Numbered from the stretch's first letter, positions 52,332-63,235 are shown. The stretch: 64,000 nt of DNA from Maridesulfovibrio ferrireducens (GCF_900101105.1 NZ_FNGA01000004.1:310001-374000), one strand, 5' to 3'. Notes: a model not told the origin generated them from the letters alone. Numbers and translations: made by a program.

Positions 52332-54848
52332 TTATGCAGGCTTATCCCTTTCAAGTTTCTGCAGGTTTCTATGTCTTCGAAGTGCCGCTGATTTAAAATA
52401 CTTATTTGTTGCCTTCTTTTTTTCTTTTAAAGCTTCACGCTGCGCGGCCAGTTTTGCGGCCTCATCACCCTTAGGTTTATATTTAACCTTAATGCCGCGG
52501 AAGGCTACAGAGATTTTTTTAGCTTGAAGCTCTTGATCAAGATCATCAACCACTTCAGATTCAGTAGGGTATTGATCTTCAAAATTTTGTACCCAGAAAT
52601 AAATTTCAAACTCAAGGCCGAAGTTACCGAATCTTTTAAAAAGAATGCTCGGTTCTGGATCGCTCAACACTTTAGGGTGCTTTTTAACGATCTTGAGCAT
52701 TATTTTTTTTGCTTTTTTAATTTTTGATCCGGGAATAAGGGTTATAGGAATTGCAACCCTTATGCGCGAATCCTGAAAATTAAGGTTTATAATTTCACCT
52801 TTCAGGAAGCTGGAGTTTGGAATAATTACCATGCTGTTATCAAGGGCGCGCATGGTTGTGTTGCGAATGGAAACGTCTTCAACCTTGCCTATAAGTTTAT
52901 TGCGCTGCAGAATATCCCCTTTCTTAATAGATCCGCCGAAAAGGATGATAAGTCCGCTTACAAAATTGCTTACGATATCCTTGAGGCCGAAACCAATACC
53001 GATGGAAAGACCACTGGCAATCCATGTAAGGGCCGACATTGGTATTCCCAGCAGGTATAGGGATGAAAGGATAAATACGACCCATACCAGATAGGATCCT
53101 ATGGTCGAAAAAGTATGGGCTAAGGCGGATTCCATTTTGCGACCAGCAATAGCCGTTGTGGAGACCAGCGTTTTAAGCCAGAAGAGAATCAGCCGTGAAG
53201 TGAAAAATAATATAAGGATGTAAAAGATACTTTTTATGGATATGGCTGCGCCGGCGATATTAACATCCATATGCCTGAATACAAATTTTGCGAACGGCAG
53301 TCCGCCCATATAAGCTGTCGCCCATGCGATAAATAAAAAGATAATGATTGAAACTGACAGCGGGTACAGCAGCTGAGCCATTTGATTCTGCTGTATGGTT
53401 TCCATCGAGAGTTCTACATTCTCAGTAGGTTCAGCTTGCGTATCGGGTTCTATTTCTTCCCCTTGTTGTTCCACTTGCGCTGCAGGAGTTCCACTTGTGA
53501 TCATTATAGTTTTAAGCGCGTTACAAATCTGGAGTGTTACGAGAAACAGGAACCAGAGTTGAGTCGAGATCATCGCCTCTGCGCCTAATCCGAATAAGGT
53601 CAAAATAGAGCCGATTGTTAGAACGTATATCGTAATTTTTGATGTAGTTTTGGTAATTTTAAGTGATTGTTTTTTCCGGTTTATACTGATCACAGCTAAA
53701 GCTGCGAGGCTGAAGCAAATCCATATTATCCCGATACAGTCAACCGGGACAGTCAGCATATGCAGCATGTCTCCTGCTGTCATCAGACACCAGAGAGTAA
53801 ACATGGGGGTGTATATCAGCGGGGCAGGCTTGGTTTTTTCCTTTGTCCATAAAAAATTGCGTGCGCAAATGATGATGCCCAAAGTTATTAGTTCGGACCA
53901 GACCAGTCCAGTTATCTGGTTTGATGTAAAAAGAGTGATGTGGCGTGCGATAAATATACCTGCACCTAAAGAGAGCATGAGCAGCCCGAAGTTGTATGAT
54001 GACATTGAGTGTTTGGAAAAATTTGGGCGTTTGAGCAGGGTTTTGACGGATTGACGAAGAAGCACCCAGCAGACAAGAGCTATGATGGACATGTATGCCA
54101 TGAAATTAGTCCAGCTTACCCATACAAACAGTGGATAGTAAAATTTAGAATGGCCTTTTTGCCATTCATCAAAAGCATAAGTAATATCCTGCCAATTGTT
54201 AGCAGCGAGTAATGATGGCCCTGCTTCGAAGTAGAAGCTTTCCATCGAGTCAGCATAATGTTTTGTGGTAAGTTTACTGTTCCGGGCAATTGCTGCAACC
54301 GTTTCGTCCGCGCGGGCAAGGGCTTTGTCGAGGTCTTTTTTTATGAGTCTTGAGTGATGGTGTATTTCTGTAAAGCTGTCTAATGTTCGCTTAAGCAGGT
54401 CTTTTTTAACATTACTTTCAAGGCTGTCCTGAATATTAAGCTCTGAAAGAATATCTATATCTTTTTTAATTTTTTTAAGACGGTTTTTTTCAAGAAGCAG
54501 ATCTTTTTTGGCATATAATACATAATCTTTAAGGTCTTCAAGTTGCAGTAATATCGTTCTATATGACCAGGGGGTCCGTTTTGCCAATCCTCTGAGAAGT
54601 TTCAACTGGTCAAGTCGGTCTTTAGCTTTATTAATGCGATAATCAAAAGTTTTGATCATTTCAGGGAGATGTTTTTGCAGATTATGAACAGCTGCATTTT
54701 GTTCGTTTATGTCCTGCTCAATGCCTTCGACCATGTAAGTCCATGTTTGTTTTGTCGATTCAGCACGTACTTCACTGAAAAAAGACACGCTTAAAAGTAA
54801 CAGGGCCGCAATGATAAGAGTAATTGTATTTTTTATGTATATATTCAT
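52332..54848 (-). CDS. MscK/KefA-type mechanosensitive channel
   Basis: 838 residues. Signal peptide (TLIIAALLLLSVSFFSEVRA-ES), a periplasmic coiled-coil region (about 30-200), about eleven membrane segments (230-640), then the MscS core: the pore helix LTWIASGLSIGIGFGLKDIVSNFVSGLIILFGG and the beta domain GDILQRNKLIGKVEDVSIRNTTMRALDNSMVIIPNSSFLKGEIINL. The C-terminus is extended and charged (AAKLAAQREALKEKKKATNK). It opens upon hypo-osmotic shock to release solutes. The length fits the long YbdG/MscK-like members. Monocistronic. Confidence 0.92.
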   Translation of the reverse strand: MNIYIKNTITLIIAALLLLSVSFFSEVRAESTKQTWTYMVEGIEQDINEQNAAVHNLQKHLPEMIKTFDYRINKAKDRLDQLKLLRGLAKRTPWSYRTILLQLEDLKDYVLYAKKDLLLEKNRLKKIKKDIDILSELNIQDSLESNVKKDLLKRTLDSFTEIHHHSRLIKKDLDKALARADETVAAIARNSKLTTKHYADSMESFYFEAGPSLLAANNWQDITYAFDEWQKGHSKFYYPLFVWVSWTNFMAYMSIIALVCWVLLRQSVKTLLKRPNFSKHSMSSYNFGLLMLSLGAGIFIARHITLFTSNQITGLVWSELITLGIIICARNFLWTKEKTKPAPLIYTPMFTLWCLMTAGDMLHMLTVPVDCIGIIWICFSLAALAVISINRKKQSLKITKTTSKITIYVLTIGSILTLFGLGAEAMISTQLWFLFLVTLQICNALKTIMITSGTPAAQVEQQGEEIEPDTQAEPTENVELSMETIQQNQMAQLLYPLSVSIIIFLFIAWATAYMGGLPFAKFVFRHMDVNIAGAAISIKSIFYILILFFTSRLILFWLKTLVSTTAIAGRKMESALAHTFSTIGSYLVWVVFILSSLYLLGIPMSALTWIASGLSIGIGFGLKDIVSNFVSGLIILFGGSIKKGDILQRNKLIGKVEDVSIRNTTMRALDNSMVIIPNSSFLKGEIINLNFQDSRIRVAIPITLIPGSKIKKAKKIMLKIVKKHPKVLSDPEPSILFKRFGNFGLEFEIYFWVQNFEDQYPTESEVVDDLDQELQAKKISVAFRGIKVKYKPKGDEAAKLAAQREALKEKKKATNKYFKSAALRRHRNLQKLERDKPA

Positions 54849-55164
54849 CAGGGTCTCCGGTGCTTGACAAGTCCGGTATGTTTACGTTTAAGAATGTTGA
54901 TCTGCTGACTGTTTCAGGTTTGTATATCTTAAGCAACGCTTAGATTGAACCCTCTTCGTTTAATATGTGATATCTTTTTTCAATACAATAATCCCGACAT
55001 TTAGTTTTTGTTTTTTTTAAAGAACAGCTTAATAATGCACTGAATTGAAATATAGGTGATGAAAACTTATATTTAACGTAATTCTAGGTTCCCGAAACAG
55101 TCTAGGTGTTTGTAAACGAGAAAACAAACATTTTATATATTACAGAAGAGCAACAGGAGTGGGT
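54849..55164. promoter_or_regulatory. Intergenic region upstream of aroK
   Basis: Divergent spacer between the channel gene (minus) and aroK (plus). AT-rich near 55000-55150; must carry both promoters. No hairpin, coding frame or known riboswitch seen. Confidence 0.4.
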
Positions 55165-55695
55165 GTGAATAAAATTTTTCTTGTCGGTCCCAGAGCATGT
55201 GGAAAAACTACAGTCGGCAGGGCTGTTGCAAAGGGGTTGCAGTTCGATTTTTACGACAGTGACGCACTTATTGTTGAGAAAGCAGGTTGTGAAATTTCAA
55301 CTTTTGTAGAAGCCAACGGGTGGGAAGCATTTCGTGATATCGAAAGTGACGTGTTAAAATTTTTGTCAGAAACCGAAAGATCAGTTGTTTCTTGCGGTGG
55401 CGGTATTGTTGTTCGTGAGAAAAATTTTGAAATTTTGAAAAAAAGTTTTACTGTTTATTTAAAAACAGATGTTGATACGCTGGTTCAGCGTCTGTCAGCT
55501 AATCCTGAGCATGGACAACGACCATCTTTGACAGGAAAATCTTTGGTGGAAGAAGTTAACGAAATTCTTGAAGCTCGTGAAAAATTATATTCAGGATGTG
55601 CGGCTGTGACTGTTGACGGTGCAGGCAGTGTGCAGGAAATCTGTGAAAGAATTGTCGGGGCATTTAAAATTATTGAGAATGGAGATGATAAATAA
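55165..55695 (+). CDS. aroK: Shikimate kinase
   Basis: 176 residues from GTG at 55165, six bases after CAGGAG; a GTG at 55159 abuts the ribosome site and is less likely. Walker A VGPRACGKTTVG, the shikimate-binding DSDALIVEKAG and FRDIESDVL, CGGGIVVRE and the lid GQRPSL are all present. It phosphorylates shikimate for aromatic amino acid synthesis. Its stop and the aroC start overlap (TAATG), so the two are coupled. Confidence 0.93.
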   Translation: MNKIFLVGPRACGKTTVGRAVAKGLQFDFYDSDALIVEKAGCEISTFVEANGWEAFRDIESDVLKFLSETERSVVSCGGGIVVREKNFEILKKSFTVYLKTDVDTLVQRLSANPEHGQRPSLTGKSLVEEVNEILEAREKLYSGCAAVTVDGAGSVQEICERIVGAFKIIENGDDK

Positions 55696-56747
55696 TGAGT
55701 GGAAACACATTCGGCAATCTTTTTAAGGTTGTTACATATGGAGAGTCTCATGGTCCCGGCCTTGGCGGAGTTATCGATGGATGTCCTGCTGGAATTGAGC
55801 TGAACGAGGATATTATTCAACTGGAGCTGGACAGACGTAAGCCCGGTTCGGGTATTGCAGGAACAGCCCGTAAAGAAGCTGATAAGGTAAAAATTTTATC
55901 CGGTGTTTTTGAAGGTAGAACCACCGGAACATCCATTGGTTTTCATATTGAAAATACGGATCAGCGTTCCAGAGATTATTCAAAAATTATGAACGTCTAC
56001 AGACCGGGGCATGCCGATCTGTCCTATGATGCGAAATATGGTTTCAGGGACTATCGCGGCGGTGGCCGTTCTTCCGGCCGGGAAACGGTTTCACGCGTTG
56101 CCGCCGGAGCTGTTGCACAGGAACTTTTACGTCTAGAAGGTATAACCTGTAACACATATACCGTGCGTATCGGTGGTATTGACGCTGTCGTCAAAGATCC
56201 TGGCAGTGCTTATGAAAGACTTTTTTTCAGTCCTGACGCAGATGTTCTTGAAAAGTGGGAAAAGCGTATAATGGAAGTGCGTTCTGCCGGAGATACTTTG
56301 GGCGGAGTTGTTGAAGTCTGCATTAAAGGCGTGCCCGCAGGGCTTGGTGAACCGGTGTTTGATAAACTGGATGCCAGACTTGCTTATGCGTTGATGTCCG
56401 TCGGTGCCGTAAAAGGTGTCGAAATAGGATCTGGCTGTTCTTCCGCGGATGCGACCGGCAGCGAGAATAATGATTTTATTAATGAGAAAGGATTTTTGTC
56501 CAACAATGCCGGGGGAATTCTCGGTGGTATTTCAAGTGGGCAGGATATTGTGGTCAGGGCCTATGTTAAGCCGATTCCATCCATCAGCAAAGAGCAGCAG
56601 ACTGTTGATAGCGAAGGTCATTCAACTGAGATAAAAATCGGCGGCAGACATGATATTTGTGCTATTCCGCGCATTGTTCCTGTGCTCAAGGCTATGGCAA
56701 TGCTTACCATTGCAGATCATCTTCTCCTGCAACGCAGAATGAAGTGA
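55695..56747 (+). CDS. aroC: Chorismate synthase
   Basis: 350 residues. GESHGPGLGGVIDGCPAGI, RRKPGSGIAGTARKEADKV, RPGHADLSYDAKYGFRDYRGGGRSSGRETVSRVAAGAVA and NNAGGILGGISSGQDIVVRAYVKPIPSI are the standard signatures, including the flavin- and EPSP-binding histidine and arginines. It converts EPSP to chorismate, the last shared step in aromatic synthesis, using reduced FMN. Normal length. Follows aroK with overlap and ends at a hairpin (56749). Confidence 0.97.
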   Translation: MSGNTFGNLFKVVTYGESHGPGLGGVIDGCPAGIELNEDIIQLELDRRKPGSGIAGTARKEADKVKILSGVFEGRTTGTSIGFHIENTDQRSRDYSKIMNVYRPGHADLSYDAKYGFRDYRGGGRSSGRETVSRVAAGAVAQELLRLEGITCNTYTVRIGGIDAVVKDPGSAYERLFFSPDADVLEKWEKRIMEVRSAGDTLGGVVEVCIKGVPAGLGEPVFDKLDARLAYALMSVGAVKGVEIGSGCSSADATGSENNDFINEKGFLSNNAGGILGGISSGQDIVVRAYVKPIPSISKEQQTVDSEGHSTEIKIGGRHDICAIPRIVPVLKAMAMLTIADHLLLQRRMK

Positions 56748-56748
56748 T

Positions 56749-56788
56749 TTTTACAGGGAACATGTTAACAGCATATGTTCCCTGTAAA
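56749..56788. terminator. Terminator between aroC and convergent gene
   Basis: 14-bp stem TTTACAGGGAACAT / ATGTTCCCTGTAAA with 11-nt loop; usable on both strands. Confidence 0.85.
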
Positions 56789-56795
56789 TTTAAAA

Positions 56796-57137
56796 TTATT
56801 TTACTTTTTTGAGCCTGACAGCTGTTCCAAAGCAGGAATAATATCTATCCCCTTCAGGATGAAACGAAACCAGTTCCCGGTAAGCGAGAATTGCATCTGC
56901 GTTTGCATCTATTGCCTGAGCGATTAATCCATAGAAAGCATTGTCGCAGTTGTAACTTCGACATACTACAAGCCCGAATGTTCCCATAACCTCTCGGTTG
57001 GGAATTTCTTCCGTTGTAACAATTTTGATTTTGCCGCCAAGATACAGATTGCGAGCCATGTCGAGCCGCTGTTCTTTTTTGGCATCTTCCAGAGAGCCAC
57101 GTCCTTTTTTGGAAGGACTTCCAAACATAAGGGCCAT
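56796..57137 (-). CDS. YbjQ/UPF0145-like protein
   Basis: 113 residues. The core TTEEIPNREVMGTFGLVVCRSYNCDNAFYGLIAQAIDANADAILAYRELVSF follows the YbjQ family pattern (T.E.ipGr.i....G.V.gr.....A.....A.a..aDaIl....), a small pentameric heavy-metal-binding-domain-like fold of unknown function. Two extra cysteines (VVCRSYNC) are unlike most members. Between aroC and a large sensor kinase, co-oriented with the latter but probably independent. Confidence 0.65.
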   Translation of the reverse strand: MALMFGSPSKKGRGSLEDAKKEQRLDMARNLYLGGKIKIVTTEEIPNREVMGTFGLVVCRSYNCDNAFYGLIAQAIDANADAILAYRELVSFHPEGDRYYSCFGTAVRLKKVK

Positions 57138-57210
57138 ATTTGAATCCTTTTTAAATCTTAATGATGAATTGATTTCTGCCTCAATTCGGCGTGAATATCA
57201 ACAGAGAGTG

Positions 57211-59973
57211 TCAGGAAAGATCTTTGGTGAGCATTAAAATGTCCATTCTGAGAAGTTCAATTTTTTTGCTTGTTTCATATAAAGCTATGACAGCATCTTC
57301 TTTCTGATTGGCTTTGCAGGCATTTTCCAGTTTCTGAGCTGCCTTGGCCAGATGGTTTGCAGAAAGATTTGCAGCAGCCCCTTTCAGCGTATGCGCCATA
57401 TCTCCGGCTTCTTTAAGTTCATTTTTTGCCAGCATGAAGTTTATTTTTTTTGTAAAGTCTTTGTTATATTCATCGAAATTATTCAAAATGTTAATCAGAA
57501 TATCTAAGTCACCACCGATGCGATCCAAAGCTTCTTCTATGTTCAGATGTTGATATTTTTGGAAATTTTTGTTCGTTGAGGATGTGTCCTGTTCGTTGCT
57601 TTTACTGAATTCGTCGTGATTAATTAATAAGTAAGCTTTGATGGTGCTTATCATTTGATTCTTATCAATGGGTTTTGGAATGTAGTCATTCATGCCTGCT
57701 TGCAAACATTTTTCTTTGTCTCCCCTCATAGCGTGGGCCGTCATTGCTATTATCGGAAGGTCGGTTTTTTTCAACTTGCTACGTATGGTTCTGGTTGCTT
57801 CATATCCGTCCATTTCCGGCATTTGGATGTCCATAAGAACTAGGTCATAGTTGTTTTGGGCGATCATTTGTACGGCTTCAAGTCCGTTAATGGCAGTTTC
57901 TATTTCCAGTCCGGTAGTCATAAGAATTTGTTCGGCCACTTGGCGGTTGATGGCATTGTCTTCCACCAGCAGAACGTTAAAACCTTCAAATATTTTTTCA
58001 GCGACCTGTAAAGGTTCGATTACTTTTTGCATATAATCACTGTGATCAAACGTATCCATAATCGCATCAAATAGAGCAGATTGTTTCAGAGGTTTAGTTA
58101 TGACTTTGGTTATCCCTGTTGCTTTGGCTTTTATCAGAGCTTCATTTAAATCCATTGCGGTAATCATGAGGATTGGAAGGTCTTTGGCCGGATGAGTTTC
58201 TCTGATTATTTTGGAAGCTTCATCTCCTTTCATTCCCGGAAGATTCAAATCCATGAGTATGAATTTGTACGGGACATCCGTTTTTTGTTTTATCATTTCC
58301 AACCCTTCTTCCGCAGAAGAGGAGCTTTCAGGTTTGAATCCGAATTGTTGCAGATATCTGGAAAGAACGGATCTCACAGCAATATTGTCATCTATTATGA
58401 GTGCAGGCTGGTTCAGAAGATTCTCCGGCAACAGGTATTCAGTGGGGAGTGTGTTCGGAACTAGTTTCGGGGATATTTTGAAGAAGAATGTACTACCTTC
58501 TCCGGGTTTACTTTTAACCCAGATATCTCCGCCCATGAGATTGATTATTCGTTTGGAGATGGTCAGTCCCAAACCTGTACCACCATATTTACGGGTGGTA
58601 GATCCGTCAGCCTGTTTAAAGGCTTTAAATAGCTCGGGCTGAATTTGTTCCGGGATTCCTATCCCCGTATCCTTTACGGCAAAAATAAGATCCATTTTAT
58701 CCGGGCCGACATGCTCAGCTTTTACAGTAATTGTAATTTCACCTTTATTGGTGAATTTGAAAGCATTTGCGGTCAGGTTAGCAAGAACCTGTCTTAATCT
58801 TAGCGGGTCAGTTTTTATCCGTTTCGGCACGTCCGGGAGAATTTCAATTACCAGTTCCGTTTGAGAAGCGACCATCTGTTCAACAAAAAGGTCCGAGATT
58901 TCATCAATCAACTTATGAAGATCAAAGTTAACTTCTTCAAGTTCAAGCTTGCCTGCTTCAATTTTTGAAAAATCTAGAATGTCATTGATCAGTCTTAGCA
59001 GTACCTGACCTGAATTAATGATTATTTTCATAAAATCAGCTTGCTTGGCCGATAATTTTGTTGCCAGTGTCAGATCTGCCATTCCGATAATTGCGTTCAT
59101 GGGCGTTCTTATTTCATGGCTGACATTTGCCATAAATTGACTTTTGGAGCGCGAAGCGGCTTCTGCTTCATTTTTAGCAATTTCAAGTTGTTTATTTGTT
59201 ATTTTAAGTTCTCTGTAGCTGTTTGCTAAATTTTTATTACTTTGCTGAATCTTTTGCTGAAGTTTTCCGCTGTATTCTTTAAGTTTGTGGTCCTGTTCTT
59301 CAATTTGCTGGAGCATGTGATTAAAGTTGTTAACGAGCGTTTCCATCTCGCCCTGACATTTAAAGTCGACTCTGGCTCCATAGTTTTTATCAACAGAAAT
59401 TCGGCGTGCTGTTTGGGATAATTTAATGATGGGAGAGATAAGAACGTTTCGCATAGTAACGAAGATTGTTACCATCAGCAGAACAACCAGAAACATGTTT
59501 CTTAAGAGCGACTGTAAGAGTGAATTGTATAGCTCATCTTGAATGAATTTGGTCGATAAGAAAATTTCAACCGCTCCTATAGGTTGATTCAGTACAGATA
59601 TTTCAGCTTTTCGTTTAACGAATTCACCTCTGGGCCAAGCTATAAAGTCAATTATATCCCAATTTTTATTTCTTATTTTTCCTGCAAATACGTTTTTATC
59701 ATTATCTTCAGTAACGATTATGGCTTTAATTCTTTTGTCATTCATTTCCGACAAAATAATTCTGTTTATTGCGGACTGATCCACATTCCAAAGGGGGGGG
59801 ATTAATGATTCTGAAAGTCTTTCGGCAAGGCCGTCCGCTTTCTGATTCATTTCTTTAAGCATGTCCTTACGCATAACCGAATAATCGTAGGCGCCGGAAA
59901 TAACGAAGGCCAATAATGATATTAATATGATCATTATGCTGATTCGAGTTTGTACTTTGTCTATTTTAAACAA
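57211..59973 (-). CDS. Hybrid sensor histidine kinase with two receivers and HPt
   Basis: 920 residues. Two membrane segments (13-33 and 155-175) flank a periplasmic sensor of about 120 residues with [11 protein letters not shown]; then come HAMP and coiled coil, HisKA ([22 protein letters not shown]), HATPase ([37 protein letters not shown]), receiver 1 (about 540-655, [13 protein letters not shown]), receiver 2 (about 685-800, [17 protein letters not shown]) and HPt (about 840-920, [14 protein letters not shown]). A BarA/TorS-type phosphorelay whose final acceptor is not visible. The sensor part contains a C8 tract (59793-59800 on the plus strand as G8), a possible slippage site. Confidence 0.94.
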   Translation of the reverse strand: MFKIDKVQTRISIMIILISLLAFVISGAYDYSVMRKDMLKEMNQKADGLAERLSESLIPPLWNVDQSAINRIILSEMNDKRIKAIIVTEDNDKNVFAGKIRNKNWDIIDFIAWPRGEFVKRKAEISVLNQPIGAVEIFLSTKFIQDELYNSLLQSLLRNMFLVVLLMVTIFVTMRNVLISPIIKLSQTARRISVDKNYGARVDFKCQGEMETLVNNFNHMLQQIEEQDHKLKEYSGKLQQKIQQSNKNLANSYRELKITNKQLEIAKNEAEAASRSKSQFMANVSHEIRTPMNAIIGMADLTLATKLSAKQADFMKIIINSGQVLLRLINDILDFSKIEAGKLELEEVNFDLHKLIDEISDLFVEQMVASQTELVIEILPDVPKRIKTDPLRLRQVLANLTANAFKFTNKGEITITVKAEHVGPDKMDLIFAVKDTGIGIPEQIQPELFKAFKQADGSTTRKYGGTGLGLTISKRIINLMGGDIWVKSKPGEGSTFFFKISPKLVPNTLPTEYLLPENLLNQPALIIDDNIAVRSVLSRYLQQFGFKPESSSSAEEGLEMIKQKTDVPYKFILMDLNLPGMKGDEASKIIRETHPAKDLPILMITAMDLNEALIKAKATGITKVITKPLKQSALFDAIMDTFDHSDYMQKVIEPLQVAEKIFEGFNVLLVEDNAINRQVAEQILMTTGLEIETAINGLEAVQMIAQNNYDLVLMDIQMPEMDGYEATRTIRSKLKKTDLPIIAMTAHAMRGDKEKCLQAGMNDYIPKPIDKNQMISTIKAYLLINHDEFSKSNEQDTSSTNKNFQKYQHLNIEEALDRIGGDLDILINILNNFDEYNKDFTKKINFMLAKNELKEAGDMAHTLKGAAANLSANHLAKAAQKLENACKANQKEDAVIALYETSKKIELLRMDILMLTKDLS

Positions 59974-60179
59974 TTTCAGTCCATTGTTTGTTTAATTTAT
60001 GATTGAAAGATATAATATGGGTAAGGAGTAATTTATTTCTTTATCCTCAGGGCATATTCAGTGCAAGATAAACTGAATGAAAGTTCATATCAAGTTGAGA
60101 GAAATCGAATTATGGACAACTCTTTCCGCAAACGTTAACAAAAGTCCGTATTCATAAAGAAAAGGACGGTCAGTAAATA

Positions 60180-61829
60180 ATGAAAATAGCCCTGTTGCAG
60201 CTCAATTGGACGGTCGGTGACCTCGAAGGTAATATCAAGCTTATTCTGGACGGTGTTGATAAAGCCGTTGAGCGTGGCGCAAAGATTTGTGTAACCTCAG
60301 AGCTTGCGCTCACAGGATATCCTCCGCGGGATTTGCTGCTTAATTCTGATTTTGTATTAAGGTGCAGAAACGCGGTATCTGAGCTTTCTCGTAAAATTCC
60401 TGATGATATTGCTTTGATTGTCGGAGGAGTTGATATCAATCATGAAGGTTGTGGGAATCCCTTGCGGAATGCTGCATGGCTTATTGAACGGGGCGGGGTG
60501 CCGAGAGTTTTTTATAAATGGTTGCTCCCGACGTATGATGTTTTTGATGAACAGAGGTATTTTGAACCTTCCGAAGAATGCAATTTTTTTGTTTTTGACG
60601 GTGTAAGGATAGGCGTAACAATTTGTGAAGACGTATGGAATGATCGTGAAAATGGCACAAATACGCGTTATGGAAGCAATCCGTTACCGGCAATAATGGA
60701 AAACAAGCCGGATGTTTTGATCAATTTATCGGCCTCTCCGTTTAATATTGGAAAGCAGCTTGTGCGCGAAAAAATGCTTTCTTCCATTGCTTCCAAGTAT
60801 AAAGTGCCCGTTGTTTACGCAAATCAGGTCGGCGGTAATGATGATTTAGTTTTCGACGGAAGAAGTTGCGCTTTTGATGCACAGGGTACTTTGATTGCCC
60901 GTGGGAAAAGTTTTCAAGAAGATGTCGTTATTGTTAATGTTAAAAGTGGCACTGGAAAAATAGAGGAAGATGATTTTTGCGAAGAATCCGAAGCATGGAA
61001 TGCCATGGTGCTTGGTTTGCACGATTATCTTGCTAAAACGGGTTTTAAGAAAGTTGTTCTAGGGCTTTCAGGCGGGATAGATTCTGCTTTGACAGCCGCA
61101 GTCGCCGCTGAAGCTTTAGGGCCCGAGAATGTTCTCGGAGTTCTGATGCCTTCTCCTTATTCCAGTAAAGGAAGCATTGATGATTCTTTGGAGCTTGTTC
61201 AAAATCTGGGTATCAAATCAATCACTATTCCTATTCAGGAACTCATGCAGAATTTTGAAAAGGCTCTGGCTCCCGCTTTTGCCGGGTTGCCCGAGAATGT
61301 GACTGAGGAAAATATTCAGTCACGGATACGGGGAAATCTTGTAATGGCCATTTCTAATAAAATGGGTGCATTGCTTGTAACCACCGGTAATAAAAGCGAA
61401 CTCGCAGTAGGTTATTGTACCATCTATGGAGACATGGCCGGAGGTCTGGCCGTTATTTCAGATCTCTACAAAACTCTTGTTTTCAGGGTATGCCGCTGGC
61501 TTAATGAACAGGGAATGGGGGATGTTATACCGGTTGCGACGATTGAAAAACCACCGTCCGCGGAATTGCGTCCGGGGCAGAAAGATGAAGACTCATTACC
61601 GCCGTATGAAGTGCTGGATCGCATTATTGAACTCAGAGTTGAGCATCATATGTCTGAGATTGAAATTCTCAAAGAAACAGGTTTTGATCCTGAAATTGTA
61701 CAGGGCATTCTGAGGCTGATTAAAATTTCAGAATTTAAACGTAAGCAGGCCGCTCCGGGACTTAAAATAACTTCCAGAGCTTTCGGTACAGGATGGAGAA
61801 TGCCTATAGCCTGCCGATTTACTGGTTGA
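60180..61829 (+). CDS. nadE: Glutamine-dependent NAD+ synthetase
   Basis: 549 residues. An N-terminal carbon-nitrogen hydrolase domain carries the catalytic triad: Glu in TSELALTGYPPRDLLL, Lys in FYKWLLPTYDVFDE and Cys in VTICEDVWND. The C-terminal synthetase domain has the P-loop LGLSGGIDSALTAAVAAE and TTGNKSELAVGYCTIYGDMAGGLAVISDLYKT. It makes NAD+ from nicotinic acid adenine dinucleotide using glutamine. Normal length for the two-domain type. AAAGGA precedes the start. Its 3' end overlaps the convergent gene by 11 bases. Confidence 0.96.
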   Translation: MKIALLQLNWTVGDLEGNIKLILDGVDKAVERGAKICVTSELALTGYPPRDLLLNSDFVLRCRNAVSELSRKIPDDIALIVGGVDINHEGCGNPLRNAAWLIERGGVPRVFYKWLLPTYDVFDEQRYFEPSEECNFFVFDGVRIGVTICEDVWNDRENGTNTRYGSNPLPAIMENKPDVLINLSASPFNIGKQLVREKMLSSIASKYKVPVVYANQVGGNDDLVFDGRSCAFDAQGTLIARGKSFQEDVVIVNVKSGTGKIEEDDFCEESEAWNAMVLGLHDYLAKTGFKKVVLGLSGGIDSALTAAVAAEALGPENVLGVLMPSPYSSKGSIDDSLELVQNLGIKSITIPIQELMQNFEKALAPAFAGLPENVTEENIQSRIRGNLVMAISNKMGALLVTTGNKSELAVGYCTIYGDMAGGLAVISDLYKTLVFRVCRWLNEQGMGDVIPVATIEKPPSAELRPGQKDEDSLPPYEVLDRIIELRVEHHMSEIEILKETGFDPEIVQGILRLIKISEFKRKQAAPGLKITSRAFGTGWRMPIACRFTG

Positions 61830-63048
61830 TATTTGTGAGATCTTTGTCCAATTGCTGAGCGCAGACTTCAAGCCAGCCCACAAGCTTACTTGAAAATCCG
61901 TTTTTTTCCAGCCATTCTGCATTCAGAATATGTGGAGCATTCTCTTGATGCCGCAAGCGTAGTTCGTGCTCAAAGGTATCGGCAATGTGGACAGCTGCCG
62001 CAGGGCTAAGCATGTCTGAACCTGATTCTGTTAGATTGTGATGGCTGTACACTGCTTCAACAACTGTCTCATCAAATCCCCAAAGAGCCAGAAGGTAAGC
62101 TCCGACTTCGGCATGTGTGAAACCGAAAATTTCTTTTTCAGCGACACTCATAGGAATGTTTTCATTTTGTACTATTTTTAGAATTTCAGAATATTCCGGC
62201 TGATAAGATACACAAAGGATCAGTTTTCCAATGTCGTGGAGAAAACCTGCAAGAAATGTTTTTTCAGCTGTATCAGTATCAGCACCTTCTGCTTGAATAA
62301 CTGCCCGGGCTAGAAGAGCGGTATATAGGCAATGCTCTCCAAGATCCTCGATGGAAAAATCCAAATATTCGGTCTTGCTTGAGTTGAAAATGTGCATGCC
62401 CAGCACAAGCCCTTTAATCGTACTGATCCCTAACATTGTAGCGGCTTTTTCCGGGGTGGTAACTTTAGAGTACAGGCCGAAAAAAGAGGAATTCACCAGT
62501 TTAAGAATTCCCGAGGTTATTGCCAAGTCTTCACTTATGAGCAAGCCGATATTTTTGATCGAAACATCTTCTTTTCGCAGTTCTTTCTCTAGTTTGATGT
62601 ACAGAGACGGCATTACAGGAAGTTCATCTATAGAGGCAATTGCTTTAGAAACCCGTTCATTAAGGAATATATTTTTTAATCTGAGGCATCTTTCAATTGT
62701 TTCGATCAGTTCTTTTGCGGAGCAAGGTTTGCTTATGAATTGATGAGCATACATAGCCGAGTGCATAGATTTATTTGTGTTCTGATCCTTTGATAAAATG
62801 AAACGAATTGCTCCGGGCTGCTGTTTTCTAACTTCACTTATGAGCTCTCCGTCGGGGAGTCCTGTTGTATGAAAATCCGTAACAACGATATCAAAGGGCT
62901 GAATTTCAATCAGTTCTAAAGCTTCTTTTGCTGAGTTTGCAAAGTGTAACTCCCACTGTCCGGACATGGGCATAAGCATTTTTTTAAAGGCTTCAATCTG
63001 GTTTTTATCTTCATCTACGAAGAGGATGTTGTTTTTAGATTTCGGCAT
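61819..63048 (-). CDS. Receiver-HDOD signalling protein
   Basis: 409 residues. Receiver domain 1-125 (FVDEDKNQIEAF, acceptor in IVVTDFHTTGLPDGE, K in FISKPCSAKE), then an HDOD domain (about 140-335: IDELPVMPSLYIKLEKELRKEDVSIKNIGLLISEDLAITSGILKLVNSSFFG.., FLAGFLHDIGKLILC, FTHAEVGAYLLALWGF) with an intact HD pair. HDOD proteins regulate motility, chemotaxis or c-di-GMP output without themselves being shown to hydrolyse it. The regulatory partner is unknown; no kinase is adjacent. Confidence 0.9.
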   Translation of the reverse strand: MPKSKNNILFVDEDKNQIEAFKKMLMPMSGQWELHFANSAKEALELIEIQPFDIVVTDFHTTGLPDGELISEVRKQQPGAIRFILSKDQNTNKSMHSAMYAHQFISKPCSAKELIETIERCLRLKNIFLNERVSKAIASIDELPVMPSLYIKLEKELRKEDVSIKNIGLLISEDLAITSGILKLVNSSFFGLYSKVTTPEKAATMLGISTIKGLVLGMHIFNSSKTEYLDFSIEDLGEHCLYTALLARAVIQAEGADTDTAEKTFLAGFLHDIGKLILCVSYQPEYSEILKIVQNENIPMSVAEKEIFGFTHAEVGAYLLALWGFDETVVEAVYSHHNLTESGSDMLSPAAAVHIADTFEHELRLRHQENAPHILNAEWLEKNGFSSKLVGWLEVCAQQLDKDLTNINQ

Positions 63049-63176
63049 ATTTTCCTCTGATTACTTTTTTTGAATTGAATGGCATAAATTGAAATCTGGA
63101 AAAGACATACAAGTTATATCTAGCATGCTGTTCTGCCTTTGAAAACTTAAAAAGAAACTGCGAGTGCAAAACATAA

Positions 63177-63214
63177 AAAAGGGTTGCTTTGAATTTAATC
63201 AAAGCAACCCTTTT
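63177..63214 (-). terminator. Terminator of the glycosyltransferase gene
   Basis: 16-bp perfect stem AAAAGGGTTGCTTTGA / TCAAAGCAACCCTTTT with 6-nt loop; T-run on the minus strand, 22 bp after the stop at 63236. Confidence 0.93.
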
Positions 63215-63235
63215 AATTTAATATCTTTATATTAA

